NCBI GenBank assembly: GCA_024653385.1
Contig: JANLFZ010000115.1
Location: 3,959-9,639, forward strand
Source: Thermoguttaceae bacterium
GTDB taxonomy: Bacteria > Planctomycetota > Planctomycetia > Pirellulales > Thermoguttaceae
DNA: 5,681 nt
Direction of reading: 5' to 3'
The notes beneath the pieces were generated by a model. The model was not told the DNA's origin. It was given only the letters and a program-made list of their open reading frames with translations, and did no database searches. Shown piece by piece: positions 1 to 5,681 of the stretch; the first letter of the stretch is position 1, and each line of letters opens with the position of its first letter. The translations under genes and the position numbers were made by a program.

Positions 1-2084
1 CGCTCGGGGCTCCAATAGCGGCGGACCGTCGCGGTCAGCAACTCGTCGCCCAGCCGCACGAACCGCTCGGCCCGGTCGCTTTCGCCGAACGCCCGGGCGA
101 TGGGGGCCAGCGCGTTCTTGAACATCGCCGCCGCGTAGAGGTTGAATGCGCACTGCTTGTGGCGCTGCTGGCGGTAGGCCTCGTGGTCGATCCAGACCGT
201 GGGGATGCCCAGTCCCTCGGCCGGCAAGAGCCCGTCCTGCCCGCGGATCGACTCGAGGTATGCCGCGAAACGCAACAGCCGCGGATACGGCTCGACCAGG
301 GAGGCCAGGTCGCCCGTGTCGAGGTAATGCTGCCAGCAGTCGAAGTTGAAGCCGACCCCGTGGTCCAACAGCGGTCCCCAGTAGGCCCCGTCGACCTGCT
401 TCTGCATCACGCGGGCAAGCCGGTCGTAGGCGGGCCAGCAGTCGAGGAAATACCCGTCGGGCGTGAGCCCCTCGCTGAACGTGCGGAGGAAGCGAGCCGA
501 AAGCCGCGGCTCGCCGAGGCAACGCACGGCCAAGAGCTGGTGCCCGCCGTCGCCGCTGTACTGCTGGCGCTCGCGCCCCATGCCGTCGACGCACGTCTCT
601 TGGGCGCTGTTGTAGAGGGTGTTCACCGAGGCGTCGAAGAGCCGCTGGAGGGCCGGCTCCGACGAGCGGATCCGGGGCTCGTGCGTCCAGGGATGAACCC
701 GCCGCCGCACGCCCACGCCGGTGAGCTTCACCGGCCGCTTCGCGCCGCGCACGTGAAGCTGGAGCCACCGCAGCGACTCGTACTCGAAGGGCTCGAGCCG
801 GTTGACTCCCTCGCGGCAGACGTACCGCGACCAACTGAAGAAGTGCGAGTCGAGCCAGGGCGGACCCTTGGGATCGTGCGCCTCCTGGGTCAAAAGTTCG
901 ACGATCGTCCCCTCGGGCGCGTCGATCGTGAAGTACGGCCAGCCGACCACCTGCTCCTTGAACTCGAAGGTGACGAACACGCCCTGCTGCGGCTCGGGCG
1001 TGGCCGGAAGCTGCCAAGCGTCGGGTCCCGCCGCCGCGGCGGTGGCCGGCTCGCGGGCGATCGAGAAGCTCCCGGGAATGCGGTACTCGAACCAGTCCGA
1101 CGGATCGCGTTGCCACGCCACGCGTCCCGCGTCGGCCAGCCGCATCGCCGGCACCTCGACCTCGCAAAGCAGCGGGATCTGCCGCAGGCGCAGGCTCGCC
1201 CGGGCCGGCGGCACGCCGTCCATCGAGTCGCCCCCGGGATACCAGCAGACCGACGCGGGCTTGTCGGGCGATCCGCCGATTCCCATGGCCGGCAACCACC
1301 GCGCGTCGGGTTGGTAGTCGGGCGTGTCCCACCCCGCGGGATGCAACCGCGCGTCGAACTCTTCCTGAAGCGCCCGGAGGAACCACCGCTTGGGCGCGCC
1401 CGGGCGATGGGCCCGATCCACTAGCGCCAGCCACGACACGTCCGAGACCACCCGCTCGCGGCGGCCTCCTTCGGTCTCGATCACCGCGTGGAAGATCATT
1501 CCCGGCTTGCCGGCCGCCCAGGTGCCGTCGCCGATGCCGTAGTACAGCACCTCGACGCCGATGGCGTTCTTCCCCGGCCGGAGGTACGGGGCGAGGTCCA
1601 CGGGATCGACATCGAGATGCCGCGGGTCGCACGGGGCGGGCCCCCAATGGACGCGCCGCCCGTTGACCGTCAGCCGGTAGCGGCTGTCGGCCGTGAGGAA
1701 GGCCGTCGCCCGCACCGGCGGCGCCGCCAAGGACACCTCTTTGCGGAATAGCACGAAGGTGTTCGGCAACGTCCGGCCCGAGGGGAGCCAGATCCACTGG
1801 GCCGGCGCGAGGCTCACCGGGTGCGGACGCCACCGGTCGTCGCGGCGGCGCTCGTCGAGGATCCGCGGCAATTCGTCGGCCGCGAGCACCTTGCCTGCGA
1901 GCGCCTCGTGCATCGCGGTCCAGGACGAGCCCGGGCCCGGCGCGACATCGGCCGGGTAGCACTGCTCGCCGCCGGACCCGAAGATGCCAACGGCCACCAG
2001 CATACTCGCCAGCGCGCCATGCAGGCGGGTGACGCATCGCCGGACAAGGGATGGCCGGCAAGAACTTCGGCGTTTGGCGCTCAT
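1..2084 (-). CDS. Alpha-L-rhamnosidase-like glycoside hydrolase (GH78 type), exported, C-terminus beyond the window
   Basis: Predicted to hydrolyse terminal alpha-L-rhamnose from a glycan outside the cytoplasm. The frame is open for 694 codons from ATG at 2084 to the left edge. Residues 1-20 are basic, followed by a hydrophobic stretch (about 21-38), which reads as a signal peptide. A first beta-sandwich, carbohydrate-binding-like domain covers about 95-205 (WIWLPSG, then LTVNGRRV, then LRPGKNAIGVEV), as in the N-terminal domains of bacterial rhamnosidases. A second beta-sandwich covers about 360-460. The (alpha/alpha)6 catalytic domain starts near 470. The acidic motif of GH78 is seen as D500, R504-E505-R506, Y509 and G511-D512; E505 fits the general acid and D512 lies seven residues on, the GH78 spacing. 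The catalytic base expected about 270 residues after E505 would lie outside the window. It follows the lyase gene by 49 bases, probably in one operon. The superfamily call is firm; rhamnose specificity is inferred. Confidence 0.85.
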   Translation of the reverse strand, partial: MSAKRRSSCRPSLVRRCVTRLHGALASMLVAVGIFGSGGEQCYPADVAPGPGSSWTAMHEALAGKVLAADELPRILDERRRDDRWRPHPVSLAPAQWIWLPSGRTLPNTFVLFRKEVSLAAPPVRATAFLTADSRYRLTVNGRRVHWGPAPCDPRHLDVDPVDLAPYLRPGKNAIGVEVLYYGIGDGTWAAGKPGMIFHAVIETEGGRRERVVSDVSWLALVDRAHRPGAPKRWFLRALQEEFDARLHPAGWDTPDYQPDARWLPAMGIGGSPDKPASVCWYPGGDSMDGVPPARASLRLRQIPLLCEVEVPAMRLADAGRVAWQRDPSDWFEYRIPGSFSIAREPATAAAAGPDAWQLPATPEPQQGVFVTFEFKEQVVGWPYFTIDAPEGTIVELLTQEAHDPKGPPWLDSHFFSWSRYVCREGVNRLEPFEYESLRWLQLHVRGAKRPVKLTGVGVRRRVHPWTHEPRIRSSEPALQRLFDASVNTLYNSAQETCVDGMGRERQQYSGDGGHQLLAVRCLGEPRLSARFLRTFSEGLTPDGYFLDCWPAYDRLARVMQKQVDGAYWGPLLDHGVGFNFDCWQHYLDTGDLASLVEPYPRLLRFAAYLESIRGQDGLLPAEGLGIPTVWIDHEAYRQQRHKQCAFNLYAAAMFKNALAPIARAFGESDRAERFVRLGDELLTATVRRYWSPE

Positions 2085-2094
2085 GGTCTTGCGA

Positions 2095-2099
2095 CTCCT
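2095..2099 (-). promoter_or_regulatory. Ribosome binding site of the rhamnosidase-like gene
   Basis: On the minus strand AGGAG stands 10 bases before the ATG at 2084. It supports this start, which also gives a complete signal peptide. The next in-frame ATG (codon 28) lies inside the hydrophobic core and would destroy the signal. The 49-base gap to the upstream gene shows no convincing terminator, so this site probably serves translation from a shared transcript. Confidence 0.6.
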
Positions 2100-2133
2100 G
2101 GAACGACACTTCCCGAGGGCCGTCGGCAGGTCC

Positions 2134-4521
2134 TCACTCTTCCTGGCACAGCCGCCGGTCCACGCGGCCATCGGGGGCCTTGCCTTGGGCGAACACGCGG
2201 CCGGTGCTTTCCACACCGGCCAGGCGTACCGTCTTCGCCTCGGGATCGGTGCGAAAGGCCACAAGATCCTCATGGCCGTCGGCGCCTGTCAATCGCACCC
2301 CCACCGCCCCGACGCCTTGAACCAGTTCGACTCGCGCAAGGCGGTCGGCTTGACCCTCGCGGTGGGGCAAGAGCACGGCGAGGAAGTGGGCCTTGCGGGC
2401 CGGCTCGCGCGTCGAGGCGGTCAGGTGCCAGGTGTTCGACCAGTTCCGCGCGATGGGTTCCGGCTCGGGATCGTAGCGGTCGGTCTGCGCAAAGTCGACC
2501 TTCTCGGGCAAGAGCAAGTGGACCCGCATGGCCGCCGGCGGATTGGCGATACGCAGCACTCGGCCGGCCTCGTCGATCTCGATGCGCTGGTAGGCGTGCA
2601 AGAGCCATTGGAAACGCGAGGGCCGGGGCGATTGCAGGTCGTCGAACAGAACGAAGATCCCGGGCCGCACGTGAACGACGTGCCGGCGGAAGCGTTCCAA
2701 TCGTCCGCCGTAGGCCGCGGCCGCTTCGCCTTCGGCGTAGTCGTAGCCTTCGGTCGAGGCGAAGGCCACGAGCCGTCCCCCGGCGCCCCACCGGCGTTGG
2801 ACCTGCCCTTGCCCGTCGACCAGCACGCTGTTGACGGCCTTGGTGGCGCGGGTCCACTGGTCGTGGTGCGGCGAGCCGTACCAGGGATAGTAGCCCGTGG
2901 CGATCGCCAGGCCGCGCCCGAACGCCTCGACCACGTAGGCGTTCTGGTCGGCGTGCCCGTGGCTCACGCCGCCGTAGGGGCTGCTGCGGAAGAGGAAACT
3001 CACGTCGTTCTCCCGGTCGCCCAGGGCCGTGTGGAACGAGGCCAACCCCACGCTGGGAAAAGCCCGCGCGGGGGGCAGTTCCCGCGGCGAGCGGGCCTTG
3101 AGCGTCGGATCGTAGGTCGCCAGGCTCAGCACGTCGGCCCCAATCGTCGCCTGCGACGCCTCGGCGTGCCAGCGGAAATGCGGGTTCTGCGTGAGCGTCG
3201 AGAAGACGTACATCAGCGACCCGAGGCCGCGCGGGCTATCCGTCTGCCCGTCGCCGAACGGCCTGTGCTGGTGGTAGGGCGTGGCGGTGTAGAGGCCATA
3301 GTAGGGCGTGTTGCGGAAGAACGGCTTTTGCATGAGGTCGATCTCGGTCGCCGCGCGCAGCGCGACCACGTAGTGCAGGGCGAACTGCATGTAGGCGCCC
3401 CAATAGCCGGGCCCCTCTTGCCAGCCGCCATCGTCGCCGCCCCAGGCCGGGTACGACGTGTAGTAGAGGAGCGTGGCGTACTGGAGCCACTCCTTGGCCT
3501 CGGGCCATTCGTGGATGAACGACAGGGCGCACTCGCCGAGGAAACCGGGCAGGCGGCCCGCGTGGCTCTCGTAGGGCATGCTCTCGAAAGGCAGCCGCTG
3601 CAAGTGCTTATAGAACTGCCCGGCGCGGACCTTCATCGCGTTTTCGATGCGGGATCGTTCCTCGGGCGTGAACAGGTCGTACGTCCAATCGTAGGCCCGC
3701 GTGCCGCGCATCATCATCCACATGGGCGGCTCGTCATAGGCGAAGAAGCTTGTCGGGCCGTTCGGGTCCCAGGCGAAGAAGTGCAAGAGGCGGCGCTTGG
3801 CCTCGGCGCCTACGCGCTGGTTGCCCGTCAAGAGCCAAGCCAGGGCGCAGGATTCCATGACGTCCATGGGCGGGCGCGTGGTCCGCATGATGTGGACCGC
3901 CCAGGGCCCGTAGTCCGCTCCCTTGGGGGCGTAGCCCGGCTCGCTCACCAGGGGTTTGCCGACTTCCCGCTCGCAGGCGGCGACGAGACGGTCGACTTGC
4001 GGTTTCAGCTCGCCCGCTGCCCAACGCCGCACCTGTTCGAGCCGCTGGCCTGGGAAGAAGAGCCGCGGCCGGGCTTGCGGCACGCGCCGGATGGCCCGGT
4101 CCCAATCGGGGAAAGGAAACGGCCGGGCGCTCTCGGGGACGACGAACGGCCGCGCCCGGCCCCAGGTCGTTCCCGCCTTGGTTTCGATCCCGTAGCGCCA
4201 GAACCACTGGCCCGGGGGCAACGTCTCGTGCGGCACGAACACCGGCCGGCGCAGGTTCCGGTAGGTGCGGGTGGTCGCGTCGGGAAACGTATTGGAGGTC
4301 GAAACCTGGAGGGCGTAGACGCTGTCGCGCTGGTCCGGCGCCCAGATGAACGGCGGCGGCGTGACCTCGACCACCTGGCCATCGGCCGGGGCATAGGGTT
4401 TCTGCCGTGGTCCGGCCGGCGGGTCCACCACGGGCGTCTTGTCGGCCGGCAAGGCCGACGCCTGCAAGCCGACCACCAAGACCAGCCCCGCCAAGGTCAG
4501 GTTCCGCCGCAATTCGTTCAT
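2134..4521 (-). CDS. Heparinase II/III-family protein with DUF4962-type N-terminal region, probable exported polysaccharide lyase
   Basis: Complete 795-residue protein; its length is close to that of Pedobacter heparinase II. Likely role: beta-elimination of a uronic-acid-containing polysaccharide outside the cytoplasm. Residues 1-24 form a signal peptide (basic MNELRR, hydrophobic LTLAGLVLVVGL, then ASA before the mature chain). Residues about 40-130 look like a fibronectin-III-like beta domain (PPPFIWAP, YALQVS, GQWFWRYGI). Residues about 150-450 are helical and fit the (alpha/alpha) toroid, with H320 in ESHAGR and Y373 in EGPGYW as candidate catalytic residues. From about 490 the beta-sandwich carries the heparinase II/III signature: H521-G-H523-A-D525-Q-N, then GYYPWYGSPHH (543-553) and N564 before VLVDG. 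Odd points: A541 and V563 fall near positions where heparinase II has metal ligands, and there is a Met-rich MWMMMR at 267-272. It is the first gene of a probable two-gene operon. The substrate is unknown; heparin itself is unlikely in most habitats of such bacteria. Confidence 0.88.
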   Translation of the reverse strand: MNELRRNLTLAGLVLVVGLQASALPADKTPVVDPPAGPRQKPYAPADGQVVEVTPPPFIWAPDQRDSVYALQVSTSNTFPDATTRTYRNLRRPVFVPHETLPPGQWFWRYGIETKAGTTWGRARPFVVPESARPFPFPDWDRAIRRVPQARPRLFFPGQRLEQVRRWAAGELKPQVDRLVAACEREVGKPLVSEPGYAPKGADYGPWAVHIMRTTRPPMDVMESCALAWLLTGNQRVGAEAKRRLLHFFAWDPNGPTSFFAYDEPPMWMMMRGTRAYDWTYDLFTPEERSRIENAMKVRAGQFYKHLQRLPFESMPYESHAGRLPGFLGECALSFIHEWPEAKEWLQYATLLYYTSYPAWGGDDGGWQEGPGYWGAYMQFALHYVVALRAATEIDLMQKPFFRNTPYYGLYTATPYHQHRPFGDGQTDSPRGLGSLMYVFSTLTQNPHFRWHAEASQATIGADVLSLATYDPTLKARSPRELPPARAFPSVGLASFHTALGDRENDVSFLFRSSPYGGVSHGHADQNAYVVEAFGRGLAIATGYYPWYGSPHHDQWTRATKAVNSVLVDGQGQVQRRWGAGGRLVAFASTEGYDYAEGEAAAAYGGRLERFRRHVVHVRPGIFVLFDDLQSPRPSRFQWLLHAYQRIEIDEAGRVLRIANPPAAMRVHLLLPEKVDFAQTDRYDPEPEPIARNWSNTWHLTASTREPARKAHFLAVLLPHREGQADRLARVELVQGVGAVGVRLTGADGHEDLVAFRTDPEAKTVRLAGVESTGRVFAQGKAPDGRVDRRLCQEE

Positions 4522-4528
4522 CGCACCG

Positions 4529-4533
4529 CTCCC
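4529..4533 (-). promoter_or_regulatory. Ribosome binding site of the heparinase II/III-family gene
   Basis: On the minus strand GGGAG lies 7 bases before the ATG at 4521, an ordinary Shine-Dalgarno spacing. It decides this start, which begins a well-formed signal peptide. The frame has no better start further inside that would keep the export signal. Confidence 0.6.
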
Positions 4534-4584
4534 AAGGCCAGGCGTTCTGGGGAAGCACCGATAAGTCCCCTTTGGCGAGCCACC

Positions 4585-4614
4585 ATCCTACCCGCCCGAC
4601 CTGCCCGCCCGCAA
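4585..4614 (-). promoter_or_regulatory. Weak candidate promoter for the lyase-rhamnosidase unit
   Basis: On the minus strand TTGCGG (4614-4609) and TAGGAT (4590-4585) resemble -35 and -10 boxes, separated by 18 bases. The match is modest (three and four of six positions). The 18-base spacer is made almost entirely of the G-quadruplex motif described separately. Transcription would start near 4578 and give a leader of about 57 bases. The call rests on position and partial consensus only; planctomycete promoters are poorly defined by such boxes. Confidence 0.25.
4591..4610 (-). other. Canonical G-quadruplex motif in the divergent intergenic region
   Basis: Read on the minus strand there are four runs of three G separated by loops of 1, 6 and 1 bases, which satisfies the standard G3-N(1-7) rule. 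On the plus strand it appears as CCCGCCC, GACCTG, CCCGCCC. The G-rich strand is the coding (non-template) strand for the lyase gene, and the motif lies 70-89 bases before its ATG. Single-base outer loops are associated with stable folding. Whether it forms in the cell, and whether it regulates, cannot be read from sequence; GC-rich genomes hold many such motifs by chance. Confidence 0.6.
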
Positions 4615-4631
4615 TGTTCGCCAAGCCGTAC

Positions 4632-4661
4632 TTGCACCGGTCGTTTCTTCGCCAGTAGACT
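4632..4661 (+). promoter_or_regulatory. Weak candidate promoter for the beta-helix gene
   Basis: TTGCAC (4632-4637) and TAGACT (4656-4661) are separated by 18 bases and resemble -35 and -10 boxes with three and four matches of six. Transcription would begin near 4668, leaving a leader of about 20 bases that just covers the ribosome binding site. One TCGCCA copy (4649-4654) lies in the spacer right before the -10-like box, where a bound repressor would block polymerase. This is a positional guess with partial consensus. Confidence 0.25.
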
Positions 4662-4676
4662 ACGACATGAGCGATT

Positions 4677-4682
4677 AAGGAG
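4677..4682 (+). promoter_or_regulatory. Ribosome binding site of the beta-helix gene
   Basis: AAGGAG stands 5 bases before the ATG at 4688. It is the strongest Shine-Dalgarno sequence in the window and fixes this start, which begins a signal peptide. It overlaps the stop of a three-codon open frame (ATG at 4667, TAA at 4676-4678) that is probably accidental. Confidence 0.7.
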
Positions 4683-4687
4683 ACTTT

Positions 4688-5681
4688 ATGGGTTCGGTTC
4701 TGTGCGCAAGCGTCGCGGGGTTGGCGGTTGTTCTGGCCGGTTCGTGGGTCGCGGCCGGGGAGGAAGCCGTGCGCGCGACGACGTGTTACGTTTCGACGGC
4801 GGGGAACGACGCCTGGTCGGGCCGGCTGCCCGAGCCCAACGCCGACAAGACCGACGGTCCGTTCGCCTCGCTTGGGCGCGCCAGGGACGAAATGCGAAAG
4901 GTCGGGCCCGGCAGCCCTCGGAGGGTCATCATCCGGAGAGGGGTGTACCGCGTCGAGGAAACGTTCACCCTGGGCAAAGAGGACTCGGGCACGGAAAGCC
5001 ATCCGGCGGTTTGGCAAGCTGCCCCCGGCGAAGAGGTGCGGCTTGTCGGTGGCCTGGCGCTGACTGCCCAAGCGTTCCGGCCCGTGACCGACGCGGCGGT
5101 ACTGGGTCGGCTGGAAGAAGCGGCCAGGGGCAAGGTCTTCCAGGTCGACCTGGCGCCGTTGGGGGTGAAGATGCCGAAGGCGTTTCCGGGCAGGTTTCGC
5201 GGTCCCCTGCCGCTGCCGGAACTGTTCTTCAACGACCAGCGCATGACGCCGGCGCGCTGGCCCAACGAGGGCTGGGCCACGATCGCCAAGATCGTCGAGG
5301 CCGGGTCCGAGCCGCGCGGCGGCGACTCGTCCGGGCGGCCCGGCGTGTTCGAGTACGCCGGCGACCGGCCGGCCCGCTGGAACGCCGACCGGGGCGTCTG
5401 GCTGCACGGATACTGGTGCTTCGACTGGTACGACGAGGTCATTCGGGTCAAGTCGATCGAGCCGAAGAACCGCCGCATCGCTTTCGCCGAGCCACACCTG
5501 TACGGCCTGCGCCAGGGCAACCCGTCGCCGCGGCGTTTTCGGGCGATTCATCTGTTGGAGGAACTGGACCAGCCGGGCGAGTACTACGTCGACCTGGCCG
5601 ACGGTCGGCTCTACTTCTGGCCCCCCGCGGAGTTGGCCGGCGCGCGGGTGGTGGTGGGAACGCTCGATGGGCCGGTCGTCG
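4688..5681 (+). CDS. Right-handed parallel beta-helix protein, exported, probable carbohydrate-active enzyme, C-terminus beyond the window
   Basis: The frame is open from ATG at 4688 for 331 codons to the right edge. Residues 1-24 form a signal peptide with a hydrophobic core (VAGLAVVLAG) ending at VAAG before EE. The mature start has the N-terminal pattern of secreted parallel beta-helix proteins: YVSTAGNDAWSG (34-45), DGPFASLGRARD (56-67), RRVIIRRGVYRV (78-89), then an APGEEVRLVGG turn (112-122). Further family-like stretches are ELFFNDQRMTPARWPNEGW (178-196), WLHGYWCFDW (238-247) and YYVDLADGRLYFWPP (299-313). This layout resembles large beta-helix glycosidases, including the GH141 alpha-L-fucosidase type, but also many uncharacterised beta-helix proteins. 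The central coils and the active site lie outside the window, so no reaction can be assigned. It is divergent from the lyase gene, sharing a 166-base control region. The fold call is good; the glycosidase role is inference. Confidence 0.8.
   Translation, partial: MGSVLCASVAGLAVVLAGSWVAAGEEAVRATTCYVSTAGNDAWSGRLPEPNADKTDGPFASLGRARDEMRKVGPGSPRRVIIRRGVYRVEETFTLGKEDSGTESHPAVWQAAPGEEVRLVGGLALTAQAFRPVTDAAVLGRLEEAARGKVFQVDLAPLGVKMPKAFPGRFRGPLPLPELFFNDQRMTPARWPNEGWATIAKIVEAGSEPRGGDSSGRPGVFEYAGDRPARWNADRGVWLHGYWCFDWYDEVIRVKSIEPKNRRIAFAEPHLYGLRQGNPSPRRFRAIHLLEELDQPGEYYVDLADGRLYFWPPAELAGARVVVGTLDGPVV

Larger units (their letters stand above)
4573..4654. repeat. Three copies of TCGCCA/TGGCGA, possible operator sites
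   Basis: The 166-base divergent region has TCGCCA on the plus strand at 4618-4623 and 4649-4654, and its complement TGGCGA at 4573-4578. The two plus-strand copies are extended to TTCGCCA (4617-4623 and 4648-4654) and are 31 bases apart, close to three helical turns. The inverted copy pairs with the middle one as a 7-base perfect inverted repeat (TTGGCGA at 4572-4578, TCGCCAA at 4618-4624) with a 39-base spacer. Such spacing would suit a regulator serving both divergent units. The motif is short and chance is not excluded. Confidence 0.35.

Noticed and set aside
159..1424. Long plus-strand open frame of 421 codons opposite the rhamnosidase-like gene
   Set aside because: It shares codon boundaries with the real gene. 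When third positions are mostly G or C, antisense codons begin with G or C and cannot be stops. The translation has no recognisable domain and is rich in Arg, Pro and Gly.
2113..2126. Small inverted repeat CCGA...TCGG between the two minus-strand genes, considered as a terminator
   Set aside because: Only a 4-base stem with no following T-run on the transcribed strand, so it is not a convincing terminator and does not argue against an operon.
1821..2834. 337-codon plus-strand open frame opposite the end of the lyase gene and the start of the rhamnosidase-like gene
   Set aside because: Arg/Pro/Ala/Gly-rich composition without domain pattern, spanning the junction of two well-supported genes on the other strand.
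4609..4626. Possible sigma-54 promoter on the minus strand (TTGGCGAACATTGC)
   Set aside because: GG and GC elements are present, but their spacing is 10 bases between first positions instead of the required 12, so the essential geometry is missing.
4667..4678. Three-codon open frame ATG-AGC-GAT-TAA ending on the ribosome binding site of the beta-helix gene
   Set aside because: It has no Shine-Dalgarno sequence of its own and lies about where transcription would begin. A leader peptide this short is most simply chance.
3734..5551. 605-codon minus-strand open frame crossing the beta-helix gene, the divergent region and part of the lyase gene
   Set aside because: Over the beta-helix gene it is the in-register antisense frame, kept open by GC-rich third positions. 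Over the lyase gene it is a shifted frame. It has no ribosome binding site, signal or domain, and both overlapped genes are clearly real.

Overview
This GC-rich window, with G or C at most third codon positions, holds three large genes for predicted exported carbohydrate-active proteins and almost nothing else. The gene types (heparinase II/III-like protein with an N-terminal DUF4962-type region, an alpha-L-rhamnosidase-like glycosidase, a parallel beta-helix protein) and the base composition suggest a polysaccharide-degrading member of the Planctomycetota or a related PVC lineage. That assignment is inference; there is no rRNA or marker gene here.

Layout. Bases 1-2084 (minus strand) carry a GH78-type alpha-L-rhamnosidase-like protein; its C-terminus runs off the left edge. 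Bases 2134-4521 (minus strand) carry a complete 795-residue heparinase II/III-family protein, a probable polysaccharide lyase. These two genes are 49 bases apart in the same direction, each with its own Shine-Dalgarno sequence, and look like one transcription unit read from 4521 towards 1. Bases 4522-4687 are a 166-base divergent intergenic region. It contains a canonical G-quadruplex motif on the minus strand, three copies of TCGCCA/TGGCGA, and weak promoter candidates in both directions. Bases 4688-5681 (plus strand) carry the first 331 codons of a right-handed parallel beta-helix protein that runs off the right edge.

How they may work together. All three proteins start with export signals, so they probably act in the periplasm or outside the cytoplasm. 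A lyase that cleaves uronic-acid-containing chains, a rhamnosidase that removes rhamnose, and a beta-helix enzyme (some relatives of which are glycosidases, including fucosidases) would suit a rhamnose- and uronate-containing polysaccharide. The substrate cannot be read from the sequence. No transporter, sulfatase, regulator, RNA gene, mobile element or CRISPR array is visible. Long open frames opposite the real genes exist but are explained by the GC-rich third positions.
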